From: Oleiagrimonas soli
GTDB lineage: Bacteria > Pseudomonadota > Gammaproteobacteria > Xanthomonadales > Rhodanobacteraceae
Length of the DNA stretch: 64,000 nucleotides
Direction of reading: 5' to 3'
Assembly: GCF_000761445.1 (NCBI RefSeq)
Contig: NZ_KN196470.1
Coordinates: forward strand, 229,447 to 293,446
Shown here: piece by piece, positions 9,413 through 20,006 of the stretch
Layout of the letters: the number at the start of each line of letters is the position of its first letter
How positions within the stretch are numbered: the first letter of the stretch is position 1
Notes under the pieces: model-generated
The model's input: the letters and a program-made list of their open reading frames with translations, nothing else
What the model was told of the DNA's origin: nothing
Databases searched by the model: none
Program-made: the position numbers and the translations under genes

Positions 9413-10165
9413 CTAGAACTTGTAGCCGCGGTGGATTGCGACGATGCCGCCGGTGAGGTTGCGCACGTCGACGCGGCCGAAGCCGGCGCGTTCCATCATG
9501 CTCTTCAGGGTGTCCTGGTCCGGATGCTTGCGGATCGATTCGGCCAGGTAGCGGTAGCTGTCGGCGTCGCCCGCGAACAGGCGGCCCAGGCGCGGCAGCA
9601 CCTGGAACGAGTGGAAGTCGTACAGCTTGCCGAAGGTCTCGTTGCGGACCTTGGAGAATTCCAGCACCAGGGCGCGACCGCCGGGCTTGAGCACGCGGCA
9701 CATGTCGGCCAGCGCCTTGTCCTTGTCGGTGACGTTGCGCAGGCCGAAGGCGATGGTTACGGCGTCGAAATGGTTGTCCGGGAACGGCAGCACTTCGGCG
9801 TTCATCTGCGCCCAGCGCAGACCCTTGACCAGGCCGCGGTCGGTCAGGCGGTCGCGGCCGACTGAGAGCATGGCCGCGTTGATGTCGCCGACGACGATCT
9901 CGCCGGTTTCGCCGACCACCGGCTTGAGCAGCGCGGCGATGTCGCCGGTGCCGCCGGCCAGATCGAGCACGCGGTCGCCCTTGCGCACGCCGCTCATGGC
10001 GACGAAGTGGCGCTTCCACAGACGGTGCACGCCGAACGACATCAGGTCGTTCATCAGGTCGTAGTTGCGCGCGACCGAGGTGAAGACCTGGCCGACCAGC
10101 TTCTGCTTCTCCGCGACGGGCACGTCGCGGAAGCCGAAATGGGTGGTGGATGGCTGCTCGTTCAT
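9413..10165 (-). CDS. ubiE: Ubiquinone/menaquinone biosynthesis C-methyltransferase
   Basis: A 250-residue class I SAM methyltransferase matching UbiE in length and motifs: [19 protein letters not shown] near the N-terminus, the SAM-binding loop [12 protein letters not shown], and [17 protein letters not shown]. It methylates 2-polyprenyl-6-methoxy-1,4-benzoquinol (and demethylmenaquinol where present) at the inner membrane for respiratory quinone synthesis. I chose the ATG at 10165 (MNEQPS) over the one three codons upstream; both are possible. plsB ends 28 bases upstream on the same strand, so ubiE is probably the distal gene of a plsB-ubiE unit. Confidence 0.95.
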   Translation of the reverse strand: MNEQPSTTHFGFRDVPVAEKQKLVGQVFTSVARNYDLMNDLMSFGVHRLWKRHFVAMSGVRKGDRVLDLAGGTGDIAALLKPVVGETGEIVVGDINAAMLSVGRDRLTDRGLVKGLRWAQMNAEVLPFPDNHFDAVTIAFGLRNVTDKDKALADMCRVLKPGGRALVLEFSKVRNETFGKLYDFHSFQVLPRLGRLFAGDADSYRYLAESIRKHPDQDTLKSMMERAGFGRVDVRNLTGGIVAIHRGYKF

Positions 10166-10193
10166 GCCGCGCATGCTACACGATGCGGGGCGC

Positions 10194-12770
10194 TCAGGCG
10201 CCGGAAGCCGTGTCCGTCGGCGGTTCGGCGGCCGTTACTTCGGTGCTGGTTTCCTCGTCGGCGCCCGGCGTGATCTTCAGGATCGAGTGGCGCACGTCGC
10301 GGCTCAGCACCACGCGTGCGTCGCGCACCAGGTCGTTGAGCATCGGATCGAACATCAGCTTGCCGTCGTCGTCGGTCCACAGCATCTTCTGCTCGCGCAG
10401 CTTCTGGATGAAGCCGCGGAACAGCGACTTGTCGAAGAACTCCGGCGCGGTCAGTTCCTGCAGCAGGCCCAGGCGCTGTGCGGTGAGGATGCAGGTCTTC
10501 TCCAGCTCGCCCGTGGTCAGGGTGCCGGGGCCGTTCTTCACCAGCGCGGCGATGGCGATGTAGTAGCGCTCGAACGCCTGCATCAGGCTGCGCGCGATCA
10601 CGCGCAGCTGGAAGGTGCTGTCGTCGCCGCCGCGGCCGCGCTTGAGCTTGCGCTCGTCGCCTTGCGGCTCCAGCAGGCCGTGCTGGACGAAGAAATCGAC
10701 GGTCGCCTGCAACTGCTCGCGGAAGCCGTCGGCGTCCCAGCGCAGGAACAGCTCGCCGCGTAGGAACGGGTAGATGATCTGACCCAGGCGCAGCACCGAC
10801 GGTCGGCTCATGCGCTTATTGTTGATGAAGCAGGTCGCCACCCATGCCGCGCAGGCGATCAGGTGCAGCACGTTGTTGCGGAAATAGCTCAACAGCACGG
10901 CCTGCTCGTCGTCGACCGAGAGCACATCGCCCAGCGGATGCTCGACGCGCTGCACCCAGCCCATCTCCTCGCCGTAGGCGATGATCTGCGCGGGGCTGGA
11001 CGGGGTCACGGTGACGCGGTCGGAGTAGGGCAGCTCGGTCAGCAGGGCGATGGTCAGTTCCAGCTGCGCCAGCAGGTCGGTCTCGGCCATCGCGTGCTTG
11101 GGCGTGGCCAGCAGGGTCAGCGCCAGCAGGTTGATCGGATTGACGTCGGCGCTGGCGTTGATGTTGACCTGGATGCGCTCGGCCAGCTGGTCGGTGACCT
11201 GCGCCAGCCATTCCGGCTTGGCCTCCGGGTCCAGCGGCATCTGCTTCCAGTCCTCGCTGGCGGCGTCCAGCATCGGCGTCAGTTCGATGGGTTCGCCGAA
11301 GCTCAGCGCGACATGGCCGAAGTGCTGGCGCAGCACCTGACGCGCGCCGCGCAGCAGGTTGAACCAGGACTCCTTCTCCTTCGGCTTGCCCGACAGCTCG
11401 CCGATGTAGGACTTGCCCTCCATCAGCTTCTCGTAGCCGATGTAGACCGGCTGGAACAGCACCGGACGGCGCGGCGCGCGCAGGAACGCGCGCACGGTCA
11501 TCGACAGCATGCCGGCGCGCGGCGCCAGCAGGCGGCCGGTGCGCGAACGTCCGCCCTCGATGAAGTATTCGATGGGCACGCCACGGTCGACCAGCTGCGC
11601 CAGGTACTCCTTGAAGATGGTCGAGTACAGCGCGTTGCCGCGGAAGCTGCGGCGCAGGAAGAACGCGCCGCCGCGGCGTAGGAAGCTGCCCAGCACCGGC
11701 AGATTGAGGTTGGCGCCGGCGGCGATGTGCGGCACCACCACGCCGGACACGTGTAGCTGATAGCTCATCAGCAGGTAGTCGGCGTGGCTGCGGTGACTGG
11801 GCACGTAGACCACTTCGTGGCCGGGCGCGACGGCGCGGGCCTTGTCGAAGTGGTGCATGGCGATGCCGTCGTAGAGCTTGTTCCAGAACCACGACAGCAG
11901 GAACGACGCCGAGCGCACCACCGGGTGCGAGTAGTCGGCGGCGATCTCGCGCGCCATGCCGTAGGCGCGGCGTTCGGCCTTGGCGCGGCTGATCTTCTCG
12001 CGCGCGGCGGTGGCGGCGATGGCGGCGCGCACCGGTTCGGCGGCCAGCACGCTGTCCAGCACCGTGCGTCGGTGCGACAGGTCGGGACCGATCACGGCGG
12101 CGCGGATGCGGTGGAAATGCGTGCGCAGCACGCGGCCGATCTTGCGCGACAGGCGATCGGTGCGCAGCGCGGTCTCGCCGTGCTCGGTCTCGTCTTCCAG
12201 CGCCTGGCGCAGGCTGATCGGCGCGGAGAAGTGCACCACGGTGTCGCGGCCGTTCAGCAGCAGCGCCAGCAGGCGGCGGAAGCGACCGACCACGACCCAG
12301 TTCTCCGAGAACAGCACGCGGAACCAGCCGCTGTCGCGGGTCGGCGCGCGGCCGACGTAGATCGACACCGGCACCAGCTGCACGTCTTGCTCGGGCGCTT
12401 GCTGCAAGGCCTGCAGCAACTGCGTCAGCGGCATGTGCGCGACGCCACGGCGGCGGCCGAACACCCAGCCGTAGCGGCGACTGAGCGCGAACATGGCGCG
12501 CTGGCGGCGCAGCGGCAGGCCGGCGATGGCCTGGCCCGGATCGGGCAGGCCCGCCTCATGGCAGGCGCGGTCGAGGATCAGCGCATCGGACAGGCCGTGA
12601 CGCTCGATGACGTAGCACACCGGCACGTCCGGCAGCAGCAGGGCGGCCGGTTCGGCGGGGTCGCGCTTGATGCGCACCCAGGGTTCCATCAGACGCGACA
12701 GCAGCGAACGGCGCCAACGCTGGGGCGCACGCGGCATGCCGCGCTGGGCCGGAGAATCGGGGGTGTTCAT
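10194..12770 (-). CDS. plsB: Glycerol-3-phosphate 1-O-acyltransferase
   Basis: An 858-residue protein, close to the E. coli PlsB size of about 807. The acyltransferase motifs appear in order: HRSHADYLL (catalytic HX4D), [13 protein letters not shown] (motif II), [12 protein letters not shown] (motif III) and a later motif IV region with QPVYIGYE. PlsB acylates sn-glycerol 3-phosphate at the inner membrane, the first step of phospholipid synthesis. The ATG at 12770 is favoured because 13 residues upstream of it overlap a probable promoter-like stretch; the earlier ATG at 12809 cannot be excluded. A stable hairpin (12796-12837) separates it from the upstream lipoprotein gene. Confidence 0.95.
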   Translation of the reverse strand: MNTPDSPAQRGMPRAPQRWRRSLLSRLMEPWVRIKRDPAEPAALLLPDVPVCYVIERHGLSDALILDRACHEAGLPDPGQAIAGLPLRRQRAMFALSRRYGWVFGRRRGVAHMPLTQLLQALQQAPEQDVQLVPVSIYVGRAPTRDSGWFRVLFSENWVVVGRFRRLLALLLNGRDTVVHFSAPISLRQALEDETEHGETALRTDRLSRKIGRVLRTHFHRIRAAVIGPDLSHRRTVLDSVLAAEPVRAAIAATAAREKISRAKAERRAYGMAREIAADYSHPVVRSASFLLSWFWNKLYDGIAMHHFDKARAVAPGHEVVYVPSHRSHADYLLMSYQLHVSGVVVPHIAAGANLNLPVLGSFLRRGGAFFLRRSFRGNALYSTIFKEYLAQLVDRGVPIEYFIEGGRSRTGRLLAPRAGMLSMTVRAFLRAPRRPVLFQPVYIGYEKLMEGKSYIGELSGKPKEKESWFNLLRGARQVLRQHFGHVALSFGEPIELTPMLDAASEDWKQMPLDPEAKPEWLAQVTDQLAERIQVNINASADVNPINLLALTLLATPKHAMAETDLLAQLELTIALLTELPYSDRVTVTPSSPAQIIAYGEEMGWVQRVEHPLGDVLSVDDEQAVLLSYFRNNVLHLIACAAWVATCFINNKRMSRPSVLRLGQIIYPFLRGELFLRWDADGFREQLQATVDFFVQHGLLEPQGDERKLKRGRGGDDSTFQLRVIARSLMQAFERYYIAIAALVKNGPGTLTTGELEKTCILTAQRLGLLQELTAPEFFDKSLFRGFIQKLREQKMLWTDDDGKLMFDPMLNDLVRDARVVLSRDVRHSILKITPGADEETSTEVTAAEPPTDTASGA

Positions 12771-12795
12771 GCCGGATAGTGTACCGGGGAAACGG

Positions 12796-12837
12796 TCGCG
12801 ATCCGGCATGCCGCGACAACGGCACGCCGGATCGCGA
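12796..12837 (-). terminator. Long hairpin between lipoprotein gene and plsB
   Basis: A 12-bp perfect inverted repeat (TCGCGATCCGGC / GCCGGATCGCGA) continues, after one mismatch, into a further 5-bp stem closing a 6-base loop. On the minus strand it follows the lipoprotein stop and is trailed by a short T-containing stretch. I read it as the terminator of the lipoprotein gene, although it could also act in the plsB leader. Confidence 0.6.
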
Positions 12838-12848
12838 AGTCGCGCGGT

Positions 12849-13808
12849 TTACGGGGCGCTGGCGGCCGTGGCGGCGGTCGCGGACATGGCCGAAGACGCG
12901 TCGGCGGCCGCCGTGCTGGCGGCTGCGGCCGGCGTGTGCTCGTCCAGCGCCTTGCGCCAGTGGTCGAGCAGGTCCTTGTCGTACCAACGGTCGTCGACCT
13001 TCACCAGGTCCACGGTCATCGTCTGCGGCTGGCCGAGCAGCGTGTAGTCGACTTGCACCGTGGCGGTGTGCGCGTCGCTGGTCACGGTCTTGGCCTCGGC
13101 CGAGTCCAGGGTCTTGTCGATGGACAGGCCGTAGATGTCGAGCGCCTGCTTCACGCCGCCCCAGATCACGCCATACTTCTTCATCGCCGCGTCGTAGCCC
13201 AGCGCGTTGGCCTGGTCGAGGGTCTTGATGTCGACCTTGCGCGCGGTCGAGGTCAGCACGCCGATGGCCTGCTTGAGCTTGTCCGGGTCGGTCCAGGGCA
13301 CTTTTTGCGCCCACTGGCCCAGCGCGGTGACCACGTCGGAGGCCTGCTTCTTCTGGTCCGGCGTGAGGTTCTTGGAATTGCTGATCTGCGTGCCGAGCAT
13401 GATCTGGCCGACGCCGATCATCATCGGCAGCTGGGTCTTGTACTTCTTGTCCAGCTGTTCGAGCTTGGGCTGGGTCTCGGCCCAGATCTTCTGGTCCGCG
13501 TCGGGCGCGGTCAGCTTGGCCATGTTGTCGGCGAACTGCTGGCGGTCATGCTCGCTGACCTGCTGCAGCTTGCTGTGCTGTTGCTGCCACTGCGTGCGCA
13601 TCTTCTGGTAATCGGCTGGCGGCAGCACGTGCTGCAGCAGCGGGTCGAACTGGCCGTTCTTCAGCAGCTGGATGCTGGTCAGGACGGTCTTGGCGGGCGT
13701 GGTGCTGGCGGTGGCCGACTGCTGCGCCGCCTTGTCGCTGTTGCCGCAGGCCGGCAACAGGGCGAAGGCGAGGGCCGCGACCAGCCATCGGGATCGGACG
13801 TTGAGCAT
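12849..13808 (-). CDS. Predicted lipoprotein of unknown function
   Basis: A 319-residue protein with a lipoprotein signal ending at LLPAC (lipidated Cys21). The mature part is charged, Gln-rich and probably mostly helical. It contains the segment LTPDQKKQASDVVTALGQW and a C-terminal domain with repeated beta-like text (VTSDAHTATVQVDYTLLGQ, MTVDLVKVDDRWYDKD), ending in an Ala/Ser-rich low-complexity tail. The phrase DDRWYDKDLLDHW resembles a NTF2/DUF-type substrate-free domain but I cannot name a family. The start at 13808 has a good ribosome binding site (AAGGAG) and directly precedes the signal; 80 upstream in-frame codons lack any signal logic. Confidence 0.85.
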   Translation of the reverse strand: MLNVRSRWLVAALAFALLPACGNSDKAAQQSATASTTPAKTVLTSIQLLKNGQFDPLLQHVLPPADYQKMRTQWQQQHSKLQQVSEHDRQQFADNMAKLTAPDADQKIWAETQPKLEQLDKKYKTQLPMMIGVGQIMLGTQISNSKNLTPDQKKQASDVVTALGQWAQKVPWTDPDKLKQAIGVLTSTARKVDIKTLDQANALGYDAAMKKYGVIWGGVKQALDIYGLSIDKTLDSAEAKTVTSDAHTATVQVDYTLLGQPQTMTVDLVKVDDRWYDKDLLDHWRKALDEHTPAAAASTAAADASSAMSATAATAASAP

Positions 13809-13921
13809 GCGAGCGTTACTCCTTGGCACGAAGGTGGAATGGCAGCGTAGAGGTGGGCCGGGTGACAGGCAAGTGAGGAACGGCACTCGGCCGGAAGTCA
13901 CGTCGCCGCGGGCATGAAAAA

Positions 13922-13947
13922 GCCCCGCGTCGATCCCGACGCGGGGC
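13922..13947 (-). terminator. Rho-independent terminator of the acid phosphatase gene
   Basis: An 11-bp perfect stem (GCCCCGCGTCG / CGACGCGGGGC) with a 4-base loop. On the minus strand it is followed directly by a run of T (the complement of the AAAAA at 13916-13921). It lies about 130 bases past the stop of the acid phosphatase gene and upstream of the lipoprotein gene. Confidence 0.85.
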
Positions 13948-14075
13948 GATCCGGAAACATGCCGGTAGGGAAATGGCCGATGGGGCCGCGTCTGCGGCGG
14001 ATCGGCGACCTCAGCATAGCGAGGCGCCAAACCTAATGCAACACGCAAGGTTTTTTCTGCAAGTGGCTGATATGT

Positions 14076-14987
14076 TTAATTATCGCCGTGCAGAGAATCG
14101 ATCTTGGCCTTGCGGCGCACGTTCGCCGGTTGCTCCCAGTCGTTGCCGAACATGGCCGGTTCCCACGAGCCGTACATCGGATTCGGGAACACGAACCAGC
14201 GCTCGCCGATCCAGGCGGCGTACGGCGCCATGGCGTCGCGACGGCCCTGGGTGGTGTTGTTGAGCACGGTCATGAAGTCGCCGACCTGGTCGCCGAACTG
14301 CATCAGCACGCGGTAGTGCTTGGCGACCAGTTGGCGGCGGCAGGTCTTCTGCGAGCCGATCTGCTCGCAGCCCTTCACGAAGGTGCCCAGGCCGAGGAAC
14401 GCGTCCTGGCCGTGCACCGGGAAGCCGGCCTTGCGTAGGTTCTCCAGCGTGGCCTGGTCCAGGTCCTGGGCGCGGTTGGAGATGTAGATCACGCGGATGC
14501 CGTGCTTGTCGGCGAACTTCGTGAACGCCAGCGCGCCGGGCAGCGGCTTGGCCTTGGCTTCCTTCACCCACGCGCCCCAGGTGGCTTCGTTGTAGGCCTT
14601 GCCGCTCTGGATCAGGCGCGCCTCGTAGGGCGAGTTGTCGAGCACGGTTTCGTCGATGTCGAGGATCACCGCCGGCTTCAGCTTGGCGACCGGGCCGGTG
14701 CGCTCGTCGTGCGGCAGCGCGTCCCAGCGCTTGTTCTTCAGCGCCTTCAGCAGCTTTTCCTGCGCGTTGCGGTAGATTTCCTGGAAGACGAGGTCGTGTT
14801 CGACGGCGTTCTGCGTCCACGCGGTGGCGTTGAGCAGATCGTCGGGCGCCGGACCCACCGGGGCGGGTGCCGGTGCGGCGACCGCAGCGGGCGTCGGCGC
14901 GGGCGCGGGAGCGGGCTTGGGTTGCGGCGCCGTGGCGGCGCAGCCGGCCAGCAGCAGGCCGGCGAACAGGGGCAGGGCGATCCTCAT
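14076..14987 (-). CDS. HAD-family acid phosphatase lipoprotein (class B-like, lipoprotein e(P4)-like)
   Basis: A 303-residue outer-membrane lipoprotein candidate: signal with lipobox LLLAGC (Cys16), a Pro/Ala-rich linker (about residues 20-45), then a HAD phosphatase domain with ILDIDETVLDNSPY (catalytic DxDxT). Further motifs are VIYISNR and a late DQVGDF acidic motif. The family (e(P4), OlpA) releases phosphate from 5'-nucleotides and other monoesters at the cell surface. GTFVKGCEQIGSQKTCRR carries two Cys that may form a disulfide. The start at 14987 follows GGAGAG; an upstream ATG would add eight residues before the signal. A terminator lies downstream. Confidence 0.92.
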   Translation of the reverse strand: MRIALPLFAGLLLAGCAATAPQPKPAPAPAPTPAAVAAPAPAPVGPAPDDLLNATAWTQNAVEHDLVFQEIYRNAQEKLLKALKNKRWDALPHDERTGPVAKLKPAVILDIDETVLDNSPYEARLIQSGKAYNEATWGAWVKEAKAKPLPGALAFTKFADKHGIRVIYISNRAQDLDQATLENLRKAGFPVHGQDAFLGLGTFVKGCEQIGSQKTCRRQLVAKHYRVLMQFGDQVGDFMTVLNNTTQGRRDAMAPYAAWIGERWFVFPNPMYGSWEPAMFGNDWEQPANVRRKAKIDSLHGDN

Positions 14988-15121
14988 CAATCTCTCCGTC
15001 GGAAGGTGCACGCCAAAGGCGGAAGTCTCGGCGAAGTGTACGACAGGGCCATGACAGCCGGCGTGACCGACGGGGCTGGTCAGGCGGGGGCGGTCGCTGA
15101 CAGACTGCCGGCTCCCTGTCC

Positions 15122-16159
15122 ATGCGCCGCCTCATGAACGCCATCGCTTCGTCGACCCGGAACCTCAAGATCGCCAGCTACGTGCTGGCCGCCGCCGGTC
15201 TGCTGCTGACGCTGTACCTGCATCTGCTGCCGGCGCTGCTGGCCGGGCTGCTGGTCTACGAGCTGATCGTGATCTCCACCAACCTGGTGCAGCGGCGCTG
15301 GATCGGCAGCCGCAACCGCGCGCGCTGGCTGGTGGTCAGCGTGCTGGCGGTGGTGATGGTGGGGCTGCTGATCCTGGCCGTGCTGGGCGTAGTGTCGGTG
15401 CTGCATGCCGAGCTGGGCAACCCGCAGGACTTCTGGAGTCAGCAGCTGATGCCGCTGGTCGACAAGGCGCGCCAGCAGCTGCCGCCGTGGGTGGTCGATC
15501 ATCTGCCGGACAGCGTCGACGACCTGCGCAACTCCACGCTCGACTGGCTGCAGACCCACGCCGGCACGCTGCAGCTGGCCGGCAAGGAAGCGGCGCGTGT
15601 GCTGGTGCACATCCTCATCGGGCTGGTGCTGGGCGCGGTGGTCGCGCTCAGCCACGTGCGTCCGCACGGCGAGGGCGGGCCGCTGGCCGAAGTGCTGGCC
15701 GAGCGCGCCGAGCGTCTGGCCGGCGCGTTCCACGACATCGTCTTCGCGCAGGTGAAGATCTCGCTGGTCAACACGGTGTTCACCGGCGTGTTCCTGCTCG
15801 GCGTGCTGCCGCTGTTCGGCGTGCACCTGCCGCTGGCCAAGACGCTGGTGCTGGTGACCTTCATCGCCGGATTGCTGCCGGTGATCGGCAACCTGATTTC
15901 CAACACGCTGATCACCGTGGTCGCGCTGTCGGTGTCGCTGGGCACGGGCATCGCCGCGCTGGCGTTTCTGATCGGCATCCACAAGCTCGAATATTTCCTC
16001 AACGCCAGCATCGTCGGCACGCGCATCCGCGCCCGCGCCTGGGAGCTGCTGGTCGCGATGCTGGTGATGGAGGCCGCGTTCGGGCTGCCGGGCGTGATCG
16101 CTGCGCCGATCTTCTATGCCTATCTGAAGAGCGAGCTGGAAAAGGCGCGGTTGGTGTGA
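15122..16159 (+). CDS. AI-2E family transporter-like membrane protein
   Basis: A 345-residue polytopic inner-membrane protein of the PF01594 (AI-2E/PerM) type: hydrophobic helices at about residues 15-60 and 72-95, a periplasmic amphipathic region (NPQDFWSQQLMPLVDKARQQ), and a C-terminal bundle containing GLLPVIGNLISNTLIT and the family block NASIVGTRIRARAWELL. Members export or exchange small molecules; some are linked to autoinducer-2 export and others act as Na+/H+ antiporters. The substrate cannot be assigned here. It stands alone, divergent from the acid phosphatase gene. The ATG at 15122 is used; a second ATG four codons later is also possible. Confidence 0.88.
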   Translation: MRRLMNAIASSTRNLKIASYVLAAAGLLLTLYLHLLPALLAGLLVYELIVISTNLVQRRWIGSRNRARWLVVSVLAVVMVGLLILAVLGVVSVLHAELGNPQDFWSQQLMPLVDKARQQLPPWVVDHLPDSVDDLRNSTLDWLQTHAGTLQLAGKEAARVLVHILIGLVLGAVVALSHVRPHGEGGPLAEVLAERAERLAGAFHDIVFAQVKISLVNTVFTGVFLLGVLPLFGVHLPLAKTLVLVTFIAGLLPVIGNLISNTLITVVALSVSLGTGIAALAFLIGIHKLEYFLNASIVGTRIRARAWELLVAMLVMEAAFGLPGVIAAPIFYAYLKSELEKARLV

Positions 16160-16478
16160 GTCGGCCGCGCGGTGCCGCCAGTGGCCTGCGGCATCTGCCA
16201 CGCATCCCGCGCGGGGGGTGACACCGCTTCTCCAAGGCGCGGGTGCCACGTCCTGAGCGGATACGGCACTACTCCGATTTGAGCGCGATGCCTGGTGCGA
16301 ACACTGTTGTCGCGCGCGTGGCCTCCGCCGCGCAACGACGCGATTCGTCTGACCGATGCGACGTCGCGGTATCGCGCGCGGTTGTCCCAGCGACGAATGA
16401 GCTTCGGCGGTGCGAGCGGTTTCCCGTCACCGCCGTCGGCGCGGCGCGCGGATCGCGCTTTCCGCTGCGCGGATGGCC
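16160..16478. other. Intergenic region between convergent genes
   Basis: About 320 bases between the AI-2E transporter gene and the end of rep. I find no convincing gene, RNA or strong terminator hairpin with a T-tract here. Confidence 0.6.
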
Positions 16479-18458
16479 TCAGTCGCCCAGCAGCGCCGCC
16501 AGCCGCGCGATGTGCGATTCGGCGGTCTCGCGCGCGACTTCGGCGTCGGCCTCGGGGTTGCGGCCCTGCCAGTGCAGTTCGGCCTCAGGCAGTTCCTTCA
16601 GGAAACGGCTGGGCTGGTTGGTCAGCAGTTCGCCGAAGCGGCGCGTGCGCGCGCTGAACGACAGCGTCAGCAGTTCCTTGGCGCGGGTGATGCCGACGTA
16701 CATGAGGCGACGCTCCTCGTCGACGCGGCCCTCGTCCATCGCGCCTTCGTGCGGCAGAGTGCCGTCTTCGCAGCCGACGATGAACACGAAGCGGAATTCC
16801 AGGCCCTTGGCCGCGTGCAGCGTCATCATGCGCAGCGCGTTGCCGGGGTCGTCGCGGTCGGCATGGGTGAGCAGGGCCAGCTGCGAGGTCAGGTCGCCGG
16901 CGCGGCCGCCGTCCTTGCCCATGGCGCGGAACCATTCGACCAGTTCGCGCAGGTTGCCCATGCGGCGCTCGCGCTGCGCCGGGTCCGGCGCCTGCGCGGC
17001 GAGGTAGGCGCCGTAGTGGGTGCGTTCGAGCACGGCTTCGACCAGGTCGGCGGCGCTGGACTGCTTGGCGGTCTGACGCAGGCCGTCGATCAGGCGCACG
17101 AAGCCGGCCAGCGCGGCGGCCGGGCGCGACGCCATCGCCTTGAGCGCGCTGTCGTTGCGGGCGGCGTCGAGCATGGCCATGTGCCGCGTCTGCGCCAGCT
17201 TGCCGAGCTTCTCCAGCGTGGTCGCGCCGATCTCGCGTTTGGGGCAGTTGACCACGCGTAGGAACGCCGCGTCGTCGGACGGATTGGCGATCAGGCGCAG
17301 GTAGCACAGCACGTCCTTGACCTCGGCGCGGTCGAGGAACGACAGCGCGCCGGACAGGTGATACGGCACGCGCGCCAGGCGCAGCGCCTTCTCCAGCGCC
17401 CGCGCCTGATGGTTGCCGCGATAGAGGATGGCGAACTCGTTCCAGCGCGCCTTGTGCTTCTCGGCCAGATGCGAGGCGATGGACGCGATGCGCTCGGCCT
17501 CGTGGTCGTTGTCGTTGCATTCGAGCACGCGGATCGGCGGGCCGTCCGGCAGGTCGCTCCACAGGCTCTTCTGGTGCAGATGCGGATTGTTCGCGATGAG
17601 CGTGTTGGCGGCGCGCAGGATGCGCTTGGCGCAGCGGTAGTTCTGCTCCAGCTTGATGACCTTGAGGTTGGGCCAGTCGCGGCCCAGCTGGTCGATGTTC
17701 TCCGGGTTGGCGCCGCGCCAGGCGTAGATCGACTGGTCGTCGTCGCCCACGCAGGTGATGCCGCCGCGCGGGCCGATCAGGCACTTCAGCAGGCGGTACT
17801 GGGCGTCGTTGGTGTCCTGGTATTCGTCCACCAGCAGATAGCGCAGACGTTCCTGCCAGCCGGCGCGCGCCTCGGCGTCGCTTTCCAGCACTTGCAGCGG
17901 CAGGCGGATCAGGTCGTCGAAATCGACCGCGTTGTAGGCGGCCAGTCGCGCCTGGTAGCGCTCGTAGATGCTGGCCGCTTCCAGTTCCGGCGCGCCGCGC
18001 GCGGCGTCGGCGGCCTGTTCCGGCGTCAGGCCGGCGTTCTTGGCCTGCGAGACCAGGTTGCGCAGCCGCCACAGCGCGTCGGGCTTGATGCCGGCCGGCG
18101 CCAGCTCCTTGATCAGCGCGCCGCTGTCGTCGGCGTCCAGCACCGAGAAGTTGCGCCGCAGGCCGGCGCGTTCGTGCTCGATGTGCAGAAACTTCAGGCC
18201 CAGCGCGTGGAAGGTGCACACGGTCAGCGCCTGCGCCGCCTCGGCGCTGATCATCTTCGCCACGCGCTCGCGCATCTCGCGTGCGGCCTTGTTGGTGAAG
18301 GTGATGGCCGCGATCTTGCCCGGCGCCAGGTTCCGGCGCGCGATCAGGTGGGCGATCTTCTCGGTGATGACGCGGGTCTTGCCGGAACCCGCGCCGGCGA
18401 GCACCAGCAGCGGGCCGTCCACGTATTCGACGGCGGCGTGTTGTTGCGGATTGAGCAT
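16479..18458 (-). CDS. rep: ATP-dependent DNA helicase Rep
   Basis: A 659-residue SF1A helicase (E. coli Rep is 673). The start MLNPQQHAAVEY leads into Walker A AGAGSGKTRVIT (about residues 20-31). It continues with ITFTNKAAREMRERV (motif Ia), DEYQDTN (motif II), GDDDQSIYAWRGA (motif III), EQNYRC (motif IV) and VGITRAKELL (motif VI). Rep translocates 3' to 5' on single strands and removes proteins ahead of replication forks. The ATG at 18458 is the first that gives the family N-terminus; upstream in-frame codons are Arg/Ala-rich and implausible. It is divergent from the flavoprotein gene, with about 140 bases for two promoters. Confidence 0.96.
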   Translation of the reverse strand: MLNPQQHAAVEYVDGPLLVLAGAGSGKTRVITEKIAHLIARRNLAPGKIAAITFTNKAAREMRERVAKMISAEAAQALTVCTFHALGLKFLHIEHERAGLRRNFSVLDADDSGALIKELAPAGIKPDALWRLRNLVSQAKNAGLTPEQAADAARGAPELEAASIYERYQARLAAYNAVDFDDLIRLPLQVLESDAEARAGWQERLRYLLVDEYQDTNDAQYRLLKCLIGPRGGITCVGDDDQSIYAWRGANPENIDQLGRDWPNLKVIKLEQNYRCAKRILRAANTLIANNPHLHQKSLWSDLPDGPPIRVLECNDNDHEAERIASIASHLAEKHKARWNEFAILYRGNHQARALEKALRLARVPYHLSGALSFLDRAEVKDVLCYLRLIANPSDDAAFLRVVNCPKREIGATTLEKLGKLAQTRHMAMLDAARNDSALKAMASRPAAALAGFVRLIDGLRQTAKQSSAADLVEAVLERTHYGAYLAAQAPDPAQRERRMGNLRELVEWFRAMGKDGGRAGDLTSQLALLTHADRDDPGNALRMMTLHAAKGLEFRFVFIVGCEDGTLPHEGAMDEGRVDEERRLMYVGITRAKELLTLSFSARTRRFGELLTNQPSRFLKELPEAELHWQGRNPEADAEVARETAESHIARLAALLGD

Positions 18459-18601
18459 GGGAAACCGGGCGGGACTGCAGGCGCAAAGGATCGCGGCGCG
18501 TGCCGCTCGATGCAAGCGCGTTCGCGCAAGATCGCGCCAGGCGGTGGTTTTTCCGCGGCGAACGGCTAGGCTTGAGGTCCGGCTTGGGGAGGATCGGCGC
18601 C

Positions 18602-19939
18602 GTGCAGGCGGAAACCGCGAACGCGAACCTATCGTGCGAGGTGCTGGTGATCGGCGGCGGGCCGGCCGGCAGCACCGTCGCCGCGCTGCTGGCGCGCCGC
18701 GGGCGGCGCGTGCTGCTGCTGGAGAAGGCGCGCCATCCGCGCTTCCACATCGGCGAGTCGCTGCTGCCGATGAACCTGCCGATCTTCGAGCGCCTGGGCG
18801 TGCTGGACAAGGTGCGCGCCATCGGGGTGCACAAGAACGGCGCCGAGTTCGAGGCGTCCAACGCGCGCGGTTACAACACCTTCGATTTCGTGCGCAGCCT
18901 CGGCGACACGCCGACGCACGCCTACCAGGTGCTGCGCCAGGATTTCGACGCGATGCTGTTCGCGCATGCCCGCGAGGCCGGCGTCGACGCGCGCGAGGCG
19001 CATGACGTGATGCACGTCGATCAACGCGGCCCGCGCGAGTTGCTGGCGCGCGTGCGCACGCCGGAGGGCGAGGTGACGGTGCGCGCCGAGTACGTCGTCG
19101 ACGCCAGCGGCCGCGACACCCTGCTGGCGCGCACGCGCAAGCTGCTGCGCCGCAGTCGCACGCATCAGAGCGCGGCGCTGTACGCACATTACCGCGGCGT
19201 GGCGCGGCGCTCGGGCGAGGAGGCCGGCAACATCGGCATCTACCGTTTCGAGCACGGCTGGATGTGGCTGATCCCGCTGCCCGACGACACCATGAGCGTG
19301 GGCGCGGTGTGCCGTCCGGACTACCTCAAGCAGCGTCGCGGCGATCGTGCGGCCTTTCTGCGCGACACGCTCGATCGTCACCCGGTGGTGCGCGAGCGCA
19401 TGCGCGACGCGGCCCTGATCGACGGCAGCGTGCACGCGGCCGGCAACTACGCCTACGACGCGGCGCGCATGGGCGGTCCCGGCTGGTTGCTGATCGGCGA
19501 TGCCTTCGCCTTCCTCGATCCGGTGTTCTCGACCGGCGTGTTCCTGGCCATGCATGGCGGTGAACTGGCCGCCGAGGTGGTGGACCGCGCCTTGCGCGAT
19601 CCGGTCCGCGAAGCGCGTCTGCAACGGCGCATGGAACGCCGCCTGCGCGCAGGCATGAAGCGCGTGGCGTGGTTCATCCATCGCTTCACCTCGCCGTCGA
19701 TCCGGCGCATGTTCCGCGCGCCGCGCAATGTGCTGAACGTGGAGCGCGCGGTGATCTCGATGCTGGCCGGCGACATCTTCGACAACCGCCGCGTGCACTG
19801 GCGGCTGCGCGTGTTCCGGTGGATTCACGCGGGCTTCGTGTTGACCGGCCTGCGCGAGTGGCGCGCCGCGCAGCGGGACCGCAGAGCGCAGGTGAAACGA
19901 CGGTTTCGCGAGACCGACGATTCCGCGCCGGCGGCCTGA
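18602..19939 (+). CDS. Halogenase-like FAD-dependent oxidoreductase
   Basis: A 445-residue flavoprotein. It has an N-terminal Rossmann dinucleotide-binding motif [15 protein letters not shown] (about residues 14-28), the second FAD motif [16 protein letters not shown] near residue 300, and GWMWLIPLP. That last motif matches the WxWxIP signature of flavin-dependent halogenases and their relatives (also seen in some non-halogenating members). The GTG start at 18602 is preceded by GGGGAGGA with suitable spacing. The nearby genes (rep, tdk) give no pathway. It could be an oxidoreductase or a halogenase acting on an acyl or aromatic substrate; the sequence alone does not decide. The C-terminus is basic. 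Confidence 0.85.
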   Translation: MQAETANANLSCEVLVIGGGPAGSTVAALLARRGRRVLLLEKARHPRFHIGESLLPMNLPIFERLGVLDKVRAIGVHKNGAEFEASNARGYNTFDFVRSLGDTPTHAYQVLRQDFDAMLFAHAREAGVDAREAHDVMHVDQRGPRELLARVRTPEGEVTVRAEYVVDASGRDTLLARTRKLLRRSRTHQSAALYAHYRGVARRSGEEAGNIGIYRFEHGWMWLIPLPDDTMSVGAVCRPDYLKQRRGDRAAFLRDTLDRHPVVRERMRDAALIDGSVHAAGNYAYDAARMGGPGWLLIGDAFAFLDPVFSTGVFLAMHGGELAAEVVDRALRDPVREARLQRRMERRLRAGMKRVAWFIHRFTSPSIRRMFRAPRNVLNVERAVISMLAGDIFDNRRVHWRLRVFRWIHAGFVLTGLREWRAAQRDRRAQVKRRFRETDDSAPAA

Positions 19940-20006
19940 GACGGCGCCGCGCTACACTGTGCGGCCGGCAGTGCCGGAGGCACGCATTTCCACGACGACG
20001 GCAGTC

